This document shows, one piece after another, positions 54,979 to 64,000 of a stretch of DNA of 64,000 bases (positions are counted from its first letter, which is position 1; every line of letters begins with the position of its first letter). This DNA comes from Rhizodiscina lignyota. Taxonomy: Eukaryota > Ascomycota > Dothideomycetes > Aulographales > Rhizodiscinaceae. Both the position numbers and the translations under genes were made by a program. Where the stretch lies: positions 3,286,001 through 3,350,000 of the forward strand of contig ML978121.1 of the NCBI GenBank assembly GCA_010015805.1, given 5' to 3'. The notes under the pieces were generated by a model that was not told the origin of the DNA, ran no database searches, and saw only the letters and a list, made by a program, of their open reading frames with translations.

Positions 54979-56781
54979 ATGCCTGCAAAGTTTCTTTGGG
55001 CCCTCGCGGCCATCCCCTCAGTCCTTTCCGCTACAATTCAAGGCTTTAACTATGGCTCACAAGGCATGAACCAAGAAACATTCGTACAGCGCTTCCAGCT
55101 TGCTCAAAATCTGGATAACACGGGGAGTCGTTTCAGCGCTGCTAGGCTGTACACCATGATTGAAGACGGAACAGTGAACACACCCATCTCTGCCTTTGCA
55201 GCTGCCATTGCTACCAAGACAAGGCTACTGCTGGGAATATGGTGCTCTGCAGGCCAAGCCGCCGTCACAAACGAGATCGATGCATTTGTTAGTGCACTCC
55301 AACAGTACGGTAGCGACCTCACCGACCTCCTTGATGGCATCTCTGTGGGCAGCGAAGACCTCTACCGCATCTCTCCTACCGGATTAGAGAATCATTCTGA
55401 CCCCGGTGCGGACCCTGACACCTTGGTCGAATACATCAATCAGCTCAAGGCAGCTATTGCAGGCACTAGTGCTGCGGGTGTGCCGATCGGACACGTTGAC
55501 ACATGGACTGCTTGGGTAAACAATAGTAACCAAGCGGTTGTCGTCGCATGCGACTGGATTGGCGTTGACGGGTATCCCTACTGGCAGACGGTGAACGACA
55601 ATGACATATCAAACGCTAAGCAGTTGTTCTTTGACTCGTACGATGCCACTGTCGATGCCGCAAGCGGCAAACCAGTCTGGGTCACGGAGACGGGCTGGGC
55701 TGTTGATGGGCCTACCGAGAACGCGGCCGTCGCTAATATCGCAAACGCGAAGCGATACTGGGACGAAGTTGGGTGCGCGCTGTTTGGAAAAACAAATGTG
55801 TGGTGGTACACCTTGGAAGACGCAGGAGCTGTACCCTCCTTCGGCATCGTTGGCTCCAGTCTCACAAATCCTCCGCTTTTCGACCTGACCTGTCCCAATG
55901 GCACATCAGGCAAATCTGTCCCCTCGTCGAGCGCGCCACCAGTGTCATCTGTGTCGTCTGCAACGACTCCCCCCTTCACAATTACGAACGCCTCTGCGAC
56001 TCCTGCAACGGCACCACTACCTATTCCGTCGAACGGCCTCAACAATATCACAACGGGCAACTCTTCCGGACTGGTGACCAAAGTTCCCGCTACGACGCTC
56101 GTCTACACCTACAGCACAACGACATGTCCTGTGAGCTACTCGACCTACACGACCAATGGAAAGGTCACCTCAACTCCGATTACTCTGGCAACCTACACCA
56201 TTGTCGGGACGCAGTCATACGTCGCTAGCAAAACGACCACACTGAAGACCTCCACGAAACCCTCGTCCGCCTCAATCAGCGACGCTTGTCCGACAACTCT
56301 GACCAAAGACTATGAATTCCCGCACCTCATCGTCCCGGTCGACAGCTCAAATCCGGATACAGCACTCGGCAACTCCTACAACGGCAAGGTATCAGGCACC
56401 ATCTCTTCTATATTCAACTTCGACATCCCGCCTGGAGATTCCGACAAGACCTGCACGCTGTTGTTCCTTCTTCCATCTCAAGATGACTTGACGACGTCAT
56501 CATTTACGCTCTCGGGTAGCGGAGGCATTAGCATCTCACAGGTTGCGCCAGCCACGGAGGGCAGCACTTACAACTCCGTCACCAAGAACGGTGGCGTCGG
56601 AAGCGTGGATACAGTGACTCCGGGTTCAAGCTATGTAGTTTCGAGCGGAAGCTGTTCGGCATTGGCTGGACAGAAGGTGGCATACCTCCTTAGTGCAACA
56701 GGAAGTCTGGCATGCTCGTGGTTTGAGGATTCGGGAAGCGACAGCTCTAGTCCGATCGGGCTGTTTATGAATGTATGCTAG
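54979..56781 (+). CDS. Secreted GH17 beta-1,3-glucanase with But2 C-terminal domain
   Basis: Single exon, 600 aa. A signal peptide (residues 1-18, MPAKFLWALAAIPSVLSA) precedes a GH17 catalytic domain (about 20-310). Catalytic residues by family position are E126 (GISVGSEDLYR, acid/base) and E237 (VWVTETGW, nucleophile), so it is probably an active endo-1,3-beta-glucanase or transglycosylase acting on cell-wall glucan. A Thr/Ser-rich linker (about 310-430), likely O-glycosylated, with TYTT and NxS/T sequons, leads to a C-terminal But2-like domain (PF09792, about 445-600): EFPHLIVPVDSSNPDTALGNSYNG and SIFNFDIP. No GPI signal is seen, so it is secreted or wall-bound. The single-ORF fusion is explicit in the frame. 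Confidence 0.88.
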   Translation: MPAKFLWALAAIPSVLSATIQGFNYGSQGMNQETFVQRFQLAQNLDNTGSRFSAARLYTMIEDGTVNTPISAFAAAIATKTRLLLGIWCSAGQAAVTNEIDAFVSALQQYGSDLTDLLDGISVGSEDLYRISPTGLENHSDPGADPDTLVEYINQLKAAIAGTSAAGVPIGHVDTWTAWVNNSNQAVVVACDWIGVDGYPYWQTVNDNDISNAKQLFFDSYDATVDAASGKPVWVTETGWAVDGPTENAAVANIANAKRYWDEVGCALFGKTNVWWYTLEDAGAVPSFGIVGSSLTNPPLFDLTCPNGTSGKSVPSSSAPPVSSVSSATTPPFTITNASATPATAPLPIPSNGLNNITTGNSSGLVTKVPATTLVYTYSTTTCPVSYSTYTTNGKVTSTPITLATYTIVGTQSYVASKTTTLKTSTKPSSASISDACPTTLTKDYEFPHLIVPVDSSNPDTALGNSYNGKVSGTISSIFNFDIPPGDSDKTCTLLFLLPSQDDLTTSSFTLSGSGGISISQVAPATEGSTYNSVTKNGGVGSVDTVTPGSSYVVSSGSCSALAGQKVAYLLSATGSLACSWFEDSGSDSSSPIGLFMNVC

Positions 56782-57095
56782 AGACAAGGAGAGCAACGGT
56801 TTGACTAGATTGTAGTAGTACGAAAGCAATGGAAGTATCTCATCATTGCCATTCTCTTACACTAATCATTCCTCGGTCTCTTGACGTGTAGAAAATCTCT
56901 GCAATTCACAGTTGAAAGCATCGAAGACAAGTTTAGCAAAAGAACGCAAGCAGATTGTCAACGAAGGAGTCGGTATTTATGTTAGTGTGAATTTGACAGC
57001 GCAACATGTTGCGGAGACTATACCTCACAAGAGTCCGGAGCTCCTTGAAGCGTCTATCAATAATATCCCTGCATTTCATGCATTCGCGCACCCAA
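56782..57095. other. Intergenic between convergent genes
   Basis: About 310 bp separating the GH17 and splicing-protein stop codons. Nothing notable. Confidence 0.4.
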
Positions 57096-58397
57096 TCATC
57101 TCGACTTCACCCAGTCGGCGCGCAGTTCTGTCTCCTCACTTTCTCCGTCTACTATTTTGCCACGGTCCCATTCCCTTCCTTCTCCATTCTTTGCCCACTC
57201 GGCGCGCAGTTCTGTCTCCCCAGTTTCCCCATCTACCACTTTCCCACGGTCCCATTCCCTTCCCTCTCCCTTCTTCGCCCACGTGACATCCTCATCCTCC
57301 ATCTCCTTGCCTTTTCCGCCCTTTTCCCATTTCTTCACCTCTGCTTCGGAGAAGCCCGCTGCTCTCAGTCTCTCAGCTCCCTGCGCCTTCCATTGAGCCT
57401 GGTCCCTTAATCTCTCTAAAGCAAGGTCCCAATCATCCTGCTCGTGATCCGAATCCGGCTGAACATCAGCTGAAGGGTCATATGAAGCGGCAAAGCGTGC
57501 ATCCATAGCCGAAGAAGACGTTCCAGCACCACGACCGCGACGGCGCGGCTGTGGGTACGCTCGAGGGGGTAGTGGTCCTACGATGGCCTCGAGTGGGTCG
57601 GAGTCTGAGCCTTGATCGGCTCCTAAGGTGGCGGATGAGCGCTCACCATGAGATTGATTTCTGGCTGATTCAGATTTTTTCTTATCCTCCTTCCTTTCAT
57701 GGGAGGGAGAGCGCCTCCTCCGATGCTCTTTTCGATGTGAGTGTTTCGATGATGGAAGAGGTGATCGTGACCGGCTGGTTGATCTATGCCTTTTGCGTGG
57801 CCTGCGCGGATTCGTCGTGTTTGGGTAATCATCCTCAGAGAAGCTGGGTTCTCTGTGGGTCCTCATGACGGGTCGGATGGGTCGTACGTGCGAGATCTTT
57901 TGTCGGCGTCGCTCATTGTCTTCATCCCCAGAATCATAATCTTCCCTCTTCATGCGCTTCGAGTGTCTATCGTCCCGATGTCTATCATCCCGATGTCTAT
58001 GCTCTGACCGAACCTCCTCTCGCCTTCTGCGATGCCGCCGCTCGCGCCCATCTTCCGAGTCGCTCTCCTCCTGACGCCTCCTCTTTGATGGACGGTCCTC
58101 CTCTCTCTTGTCACGTCTTCGCTCATCCCCTCGTCTGTTTTCACCGCTGTTCTCCTTGCGCAATTCCCTGAGTCTTGCCCGTGAGTCGCTTTGCTCTTTT
58201 TCCTTTAGCGCCGTATTGTGACTGTCGGTATCTTTCAAAATGTTCCGGAGAAACTTCAGGTTCGGTTTTGGTGCGTGAGATGTCGGCCTCTTCGGCAGGA
58301 AAGCAGACAGGCCAACGAATGAGTAGTCTTTCGACTTCGCTTTGGCGTCCTTTTTCAAGAGACTTGCGACGTAATCGTCGGAGAGGTCGTCTGCCAT
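57096..58397 (-). CDS. RS/RD-rich splicing-associated protein (fungal PRPF38B-like)
   Basis: Single exon, 433 aa from ATG 58397 (MADDLSDDYVASLLKKDAKA). The open frame continues upstream to 58565, but the conserved domain starts here. Residues 1-85 are the conserved part: SFVGLSAFLPKRP, APKPNLKFLRNILKDTDSHN, ARLRELRK. Residues 90-270 are dense Arg/Asp/Ser/Glu/His repeats (RDDRHRDDRHSKR, RSTSRSRSPLPSS), typical of spliceosome proteins. Fungal homologues are usually annotated pre-mRNA-splicing factor 38B; the name is from memory. The C-terminus has a 31-residue tandem duplication, WAKKGEGREWDRGKVVDGETGETELRAE followed by a near copy. Nuclear location is likely. It diverges from SOS7. Confidence 0.78.
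   Translation of the reverse strand: MADDLSDDYVASLLKKDAKAKSKDYSFVGLSAFLPKRPTSHAPKPNLKFLRNILKDTDSHNTALKEKEQSDSRARLRELRKENSGENRRGDERRRDKREEDRPSKRRRQEESDSEDGRERRHRRRREEVRSEHRHRDDRHRDDRHSKRMKREDYDSGDEDNERRRQKISHVRPIRPVMRTHREPSFSEDDYPNTTNPRRPRKRHRSTSRSRSPLPSSKHSHRKEHRRRRSPSHERKEDKKKSESARNQSHGERSSATLGADQGSDSDPLEAIVGPLPPRAYPQPRRRGRGAGTSSSAMDARFAASYDPSADVQPDSDHEQDDWDLALERLRDQAQWKAQGAERLRAAGFSEAEVKKWEKGGKGKEMEDEDVTWAKKGEGREWDRGKVVDGETGETELRAEWAKNGEGREWDRGKIVDGESEETELRADWVKSR
57125..57280 (-). repeat. Tandem duplication of C-terminal coding unit
   Basis: Two adjacent units of about 93 bp near the 3' end of the splicing-protein gene encode WAK(K/N)GEGREWDRGK(V/I)VDGE repeats. The unit is a multiple of three, so frame is kept. 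The copies differ by few bases, so the duplication is recent or held by selection. Confidence 0.7.
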
Positions 58398-58747
58398 TGT
58401 AAAAGACAGCTTCTCGTTGGAAGCAGAGGGAGTTCTGAGATTTAACCCATACTTAAGAAGAAATATTCCAGTATATCCAACACTCCCCAGAGGTGTGTAA
58501 GAGGCGTGGAGGTTGCGAATGAGAATCCGTAACTTCCAATGGAACTCGCTTCCAATCGACGGCAAACTTCATGAATGGCGTTTTGTTTCGCCGCCCCGTT
58601 CCCCGCGATCCGCGCTGGGTGCGCGCTGGTCTTGCGCTTTCCCGCTTCGAGGCAAATCTAAACATCAACGTCAACAATCGAACAACTTCACGTCTATCCA
58701 TGCTTCCACGCTACACGTCGCTATTATAAACATTTACTATCGTAATC
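58398..58747. promoter_or_regulatory. Divergent promoter region, splicing protein / SOS7
   Basis: About 350 bp shared between divergent starts. No further elements recognised. Confidence 0.4.
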
Positions 58748-59700
58748 ATGTCAGTAAATGATCATTCGCCCTCGGAATTGCTGTCGCGACTCGATGCCAC
58801 GGAAAACCTCTCTATTCTCCGCATTCGCGACTCTATCTTCGAGGACTCCACTTCAAGCCCGAACAAGCGCAACTCCGACATCTCGACAACGGAGGATGGA
58901 TATGAGAATGCCACTCCTGCGTCACTAGAGGCAGATTTGGCACACTATAGGGTATTTCTTTCACATTACGCATGCATGTGCCTTACACAACCATTGAAAT
59001 TATTCGGCGCATCGCGACATAGTAGCTTACGGAAACACAGGACCTCTTCTCCAAGCTTCGCTTCTCCTACATCGAGCAAGTCACCAAGGAGAAATTTCTA
59101 CGCGCCATTACATTCTCAACTCCGCTGTTCATCGACCCAGCGGATAATGCGCTGCTCGAACAACAGCTCGCGGAGCAGAAGGCGGCCCTTCAGCAGCAGA
59201 AAGCCGACGTCGCGACTCAAATCAAGCAACTCGAGGATAAAGCCAAGCAGCTAGTAGCGCGATATGATGCGCTGCACGCGCAGCGAGAAGAACTGGAGAC
59301 CCTACCGACGCAAGTCGCCCAGTTAGAAGAGGAGGTTAAACTACTCAGGGAAAGCGAGGCGTCGGAATCACGCGACGTGCATGATGCAGCTAAGGAGCCG
59401 CATCTGAGCCTCCCACTTGAGGAAACGCGTGAGCTCCTTGTACGGAAAGAGGCGGAAATCGACGCGCTCGACATGGAGCTGGAGACCCTGCGTCGCCAGG
59501 TGCCGCAGGCGGGATCCGAGTTGGAAAAGCTAGGGAAGGAACTGCGGCCCCTGGAGGCGCAAAAGATGGGCGCTGTCACGGCGGCAAGGGAAGCTAGAAA
59601 GAGGAGGGAGGGCGGCGGGATGGATGAGTTGGAGGGCAAGGGGAGATGGTGGGGTGCATGTGGTAGGGGGTTGGAGTCGTGGTTGCAGCTCGAGGGCTGA
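58748..59700 (+). CDS. SOS7: Kinetochore protein Sos7-like
   Basis: Model join(58748..58951,59041..59700), 287 aa. The 89-bp intron joins HYR to DLFSKLRFSYIEQVTKEKFL, the signature of the Sos7 family (fission yeast; binds Mis12/Spc7 at the kinetochore). Residues 1-65 are polar. The segment 66-95 is the signature helix. About residues 105-265 form a long coiled coil (LEQQLAEQKAALQQQKADVATQIKQLEDKAKQL, EELETLPTQVAQLEEEV, LRRQVPQAGSELEKLGKEL), followed by a basic, Gly-rich end. Length is close to the family norm. A coiled-coil match alone would be weak; the signature helix makes the call reasonable. Confidence 0.82.
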
Positions 59701-60222
59701 AATCTGTGCGCCTCAGACTGAGGTGTCAGCGAGTATTATGCGGGCGCAAATGACGACTATTGACATTCAAGGACTGAGCAGTGCGCTGGAGCAATGGACG
59801 GACGCAACGACATCGGGACGCGCCGGTCCTCGCCCTGGTATAAGGCTGGAGACTGAATGTTAGTTTAAGGTTACGCCGCGAGGATTACGCACGTCTCGGC
59901 AGAGTTTCCAGGCAGTTGCATGTGCGCGACGAAGCAGGAGCTTGCGAGAAATCGCATGAGAAGTGCAGAAACGAAATCTCCGTTCATGCGGAAGTCTAAA
60001 TCGGCAGGCTACAATGGGACACGCAAGAGCAGACAGCGAGGGAATGATATGTTATACTTTCAAGATCGCCGATCCGATAACACAAGCGCGTGCGCGTCGA
60101 AATACGTGACCATGGAGTTGGGTTCACGGCCAAGACCTTATCGTCAGGGTCAGCACGTTTTCCTCCCAGTGACTAATCCTCTCAACCCCTCATCCTCATC
60201 GTGGACATCCAAGTTGACTGAG
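59701..60222. other. Intergenic, no gene supported
   Basis: The plus frame 59920-60303 has an ATG but a composition like random frames and no recognisable domain. Nothing else seen. Confidence 0.45.
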
Positions 60223-60651
60223 TCAATAGAGGTCTCCGATGCTGGGCATGGCCGTGAGGATATGCAGATGCTCGAAGTAGCGCCGGATACCCTGCGTCGG
60301 TAGACTGAGCGCAATACGTAGGGCGCAAGAACAAAACGAATTCCTCAATTGATGAATTGGCAGTTCGTACCGGACAGGCTCGACCAAATGGCTTGATAAT
60401 GATGGAAGAAATTCAAATATCGGGAGATAATTTTCTATCTGCGATTTCGGCCTCAGGCATTGGCTCAAGCTTCCTCTTTTGCGTCCGCGGAGGGTTACAC
60501 TGATATAGGGTTCTGCTTTATATAATGGCCTTATAAAGCTTGACACGCCCCGATCGACGATCAATCCCTCAGTATTTGAGTATCCCCAACTTTGTGTTGT
60601 ACGATCTACCACGAAGATGAAGACCAATATGGAAATGATCCCCTTCAACAT
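60223..60651 (-). CDS. Possible small secreted protein, weak
   Basis: 142-codon frame from the ATG at 60651 (MLKGIISILVFIFVVDRTTQ), an N-terminal hydrophobic stretch followed by 120 residues with three Cys. The signal-like start and size fit small secreted proteins, but codon pattern and lack of homology make chance likely. No intron or conserved motif supports it. Confidence 0.2.
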   Translation of the reverse strand: MLKGIISILVFIFVVDRTTQSWGYSNTEGLIVDRGVSSFIRPLYKAEPYISVTLRGRKRGSLSQCLRPKSQIENYLPIFEFLPSLSSHLVEPVRYELPIHQLRNSFCSCALRIALSLPTQGIRRYFEHLHILTAMPSIGDLY

Positions 60652-63600
60652 GATACATTCCTTCGCATCTTGTCGTTCTAGGCTGCCCAATTACTTAAGC
60701 CATAAGTCGGCGGTGGCTGCATCGATTTGTCTATTTTTCAAGATGAGATGTTCTATCTACATCTAAAAACTTTGTCGATCGTATGATTTGCGTTTTCCCA
60801 CGTGTCTGTCAGATCCACAAAAACCCGCCGAAGGTACAGAAGTAGTAAGGGAATCGTGATGTGTGGAGAACTACCTGAACTATTTCCACCTGCATACAGG
60901 CTACATGAGTGTGGCGAAGTTCGACAGAATTGAATTATTGGGGTCGATGTTTGAGATGCGCTCCAATTTCCTGGTAGCGAATGTTCCCTCTGTACGGAAC
61001 TTTCCGTATGTAGTACGGCAGTTGAAGTTCGGGGAAAGTTGCCACCTGAGCATAAACTCCTCTGAGATCCTTTACCTCACTCGGCCCGAGCAACAATCCC
61101 CGAGTTAAAGCAACGAACAAGATCCATTCGTTTGAGAGCCGAACGAGATCCTCAGGCTTGAGCAGCGAATGTTCATAAAACAAAGCCCCTCATTCGGTGT
61201 GGCTTGGGCGAGTCATCTTTTATCATCGTAGCCGATCTTCATTGAAGCTGTCCATTTGCTGTGACCGGGTTTACCCTGAGGCAGCACACAGTACCAAACG
61301 TTCTAGACACAATGGAGAAAGAATAGTTTTCCGCATAATGCAAATAATGAGACCGTTGAAGTAGATCCGTAGATCCCGAGCCTAAGGAGCTGAGCCCGAG
61401 ACGGCGCGAAGACGGACTGCCATTCCGACCAAACAAGACGCCAGGAGCGTGTGTTCAACGGGACCGGCCCGTCAGCGTGCGCGCTAAAATGTCTCAAAAG
61501 ACCTAACCGCAAGAGCAGGCTCGAGGCAGGTGATCAGCGCTCATGTCGGAGTACATTTTGAGTATAGGATAATATGGGGGGCATTTGGACCCTGCATGCG
61601 GCTCATTAAGCCACATGCAGTCGAGGCACAAGAGAGCAGCGAATTTCGCGGCTAATTTGGCGAATGAGGAGGGTAGCGCCCCGGGTGTGGGAAATGATCC
61701 CTGGATCCAAGCCTGCGACAGGCCAGGCCGGCAGGAGTCGAGACAACGGCGGCCATTGTCCGTCGTGGAAGTGGTGACAGATGTCGAGTCAGCGCAAGGT
61801 AGTACTGTCGCGGGGAGATAGGCCGAACACTGGCGCCGTGGCAATTCGGCAGGTGCGTTGAGACAGATCTGAGGTTGAGTGAGTTGTCTCTTCTTCAACG
61901 GGCAGGTAACGCGCGGCTTGGGGCCCAGAGAGGCCTTATTTCCGTGTGCGTAGGTAAGAGATCTGGATATTAGCTAAGTGACAAGATTGCCGATGCAATC
62001 TGGTGACAATCGCCACCGCGCCCTTCACAACGCGCTCCAGAGACGGAAGGTGGGGTGCGAGTCATTCAGAGACAAAGATTAGGATTTGGACGATATAGTA
62101 TGTGCTAGTTTGGAAAAGAATCCGCAAAACATCTGATCGGAAGGACGTTCTTGAGGCTCGAAGACGACGAGTCGCACAACCACGATGATTGAGAATGACA
62201 GATTCGCGACGGAGCAGAAATTCGAATATGGTTAGAGAGCGCACCGTTCTCTAGCCCTTCTTGGCCGGGAATACACTGCCGTGATGCGTAAAGATTGGTA
62301 GTCTGTGCCTTATTGCGGGCACTAAAATCTGACTTAGCAGCGTACAGAAAGCAGGCTTCTCGACGGCCATCAACGTCGAATTGATCGTGGCACGAGACAT
62401 GCAGCATCACCACGGTAACATCCCCCTTCTTTTGGGGGCTGACGAGCGCTTTCGGGAAATATCGTCTGCATCACAAGCGTTTCGAGTGGGCGAGAGGCAT
62501 GAATCTCGCTCAAGCGACGCTCCTGCAGCAGATCAGCCGTCGATACAGCAGCGATGGACACGGCGAACTCCAGAAGCCCATGCTGCAGAGGCGAAAAGGC
62601 AGTGGGCGAGCGTGTGAGCGTCTTGTGAAATCGCGCCCTGGTCTTTTGGCCCCACGATGGGGGCGACAGCAGTGCTGTGTTATTGGCACGCCGAGAGCTC
62701 GACGCCGGGCCGTTAGAACAACGACATGAACCCGACCCCCTCCATCACCACCTACCCTGCTATCCAGGTAACCGCTTTTGTGGCGCCGTCCAGAGAGCTT
62801 CCACTCTCGTGGAGCCTCTCCATTCTCCAATGGCGCACGACCATCCACCGCCTTTTTGATGCCCGCTGTGCTGCCGCCCCATTCGTCTCTACCCGAACTG
62901 CCGCTCGTATCTGATGCACATCTGGAGTTGGACGACCGTCTTGCACTCTTCGGCGCGCCCTCCGCCCGCGCCTCTGTGCAATTGGCGGATGCTAATCCGA
63001 CACAATGCGCTGTGCCCTCTCCCGAACCCGATGTAGCGACGAAGGGCACGCGTGCTGGCCGATTGTGGCCGTTTGCAAGTTGCGCCCCGAAAAGCACTTC
63101 GCAATCGCATGTACTCACGCACCCTGCTGCTCTTCTGGGACTGGCCGCTCTTTGTCACAGCCAGCGACAAGCGAGGCGTGCAAGGTCGTGCTCCTGCGAG
63201 ATGCGCCGTCAACTCAATTCCTGCTCGACGCGGCACAAGGCTGATAGGGGTGCTGCCACTCTGGTCTGCCTGCGAAATGTACGGCGGCTCGAAAGACTTC
63301 AGCCGAGACCTGTGTCCTGGGATGTCGTGGATGTACGTACCAGGGAGCGAGGGGAGTGCCATGGTCGGGGGACCAGACAGCAGCCATGGACATCAGAGGA
63401 GGCCGAAACGCAGCCGGGTGCGCACGAGGCAGTTTGAGCGCGTGCGAGCATGGGAGCGCGCGCGACGAGTGCTGTTGCCGTATGTACTGTGCTCCCTGAG
63501 GGGAGGTATCCGGGCGGGCATTGCGTGTGCATGATGGCGAACGGGCGGCGCATGGAGGGCATGGAGCACCAAAGGCCCTCATACGACGGAGGGCGAGTAC

Positions 63601-64000
63601 ATGTCGACCGCAAATCTCCTGTACCGCGCACGTTACGGAGTAGCGCGAGCAGCAGCCTCCCCGTATTCGCCATTACTTACACGCTCCACTGCGCTGTGGC
63701 CGGGCATCCCCAGCATGGCAGCCCTGCGCATCACCATCTGCTCTCCCGCGTGCCTCGTAGGGTTGAGCTGGCATCTCGAAAGTCTCTAACGCTGCCACTA
63801 AAGGTACATCACAGCATCTGCTTCGTGCGGCACGTCTGCGAAGCAGAGCAATGCCGCTTCATTCCCATTTTGCCCCTTCGTCTCGCCTTAACCTTCATGT
63901 GCATCTCGTGCCCTTGCTCGCTCAGTCAGTCACCGTCCTGGTTGTCGCTGCAACTGCCTACTCCCGCCTTGTCCGCTCGCCTATGAAGCCTTTCCTGGGG
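60652..64000. other. Gene-free right end, GC-rich after about 61.9 kb
   Basis: No gene supported. From about 62.5 kb the sequence is GC-rich with open frames on both strands that overlap (62510-63118 minus, 62778-63437 plus), typical of base composition, not of coding. The pyrimidine-rich last 300 bp look like the leader or promoter of a gene beyond the window, probably on the plus strand. Confidence 0.45.

Noticed and set aside
61503-61898. 131-codon Cys-containing frame
   Set aside because: Starts with TTG and has no recognisable domain.
62510-63437. Long overlapping frames on both strands
   Set aside because: GC-rich composition keeps several frames open; neither reads as protein.

Overview
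The window is eukaryotic nuclear DNA from a filamentous ascomycete (Pezizomycotina; a dothideomycete is my best guess, not proven). The evidence is short GT-AG introns of about 43-130 bp with CTAAC/CTAAT-type branch sites, compact genes on both strands, and markers such as HET, a Zn2Cys6 factor, GH17, Spg1, Sos7 and a CorA-like protein. I found no rRNA, tRNA, CRISPR array or intact transposon. Exon structures were worked out by hand from splice signals and frame continuity.

Layout. 0-5 kb is accessory: two paralogous protein kinases with a long N-terminal domain (one cut by the left edge) flank a broken DUF2235 remnant. 5.5-8.4 kb has a two-pass membrane protein and a Lys/Glu-rich unknown. 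8.6-18.9 kb is a housekeeping block: RRB1-type ribosome assembly WD40 protein and the septation GTPase Spg1 (divergent), a WDR44/Dgr2-like WD40 protein, and ribonucleotide reductase small subunit with ACGCGT boxes. 19.7-22.9 kb has an unknown gene and a UDP-glycosyltransferase-like gene. 25-31.3 kb has two F-box genes enclosing a divergent pair (four-pass membrane protein and GPI12), then a DUF899 gene. 32.5-37.3 kb has a CorA-like protein and a fusion of a Helo-like N-terminal domain to a degenerate Rho-type GTPase. 37.9-41.8 kb has RLP24, a PPxY membrane protein and an alpha/beta hydrolase. After 3 kb without genes come a TauD-like dioxygenase, a GNAT acetyltransferase, a zinc-cluster factor and a HET protein (44.8-53.8 kb). 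55-59.7 kb has a GH17-But2 fusion, an RS-rich splicing protein and Sos7. The last 4.3 kb has no gene I can support.

Themes. Core growth functions (ribosome assembly, dNTP supply, septation, GPI anchors, splicing, kinetochore) alternate with families linked to fungal non-self recognition or fast turnover (HET, Helo-like fusion, N-extended kinases, F-box, DUF2235 remnant). The Helo-like/Rho-like fusion at 35.1-37.3 kb is the best candidate for an under-described system: signalling-domain architecture joined to a GTPase domain whose nucleotide-binding motifs are altered.
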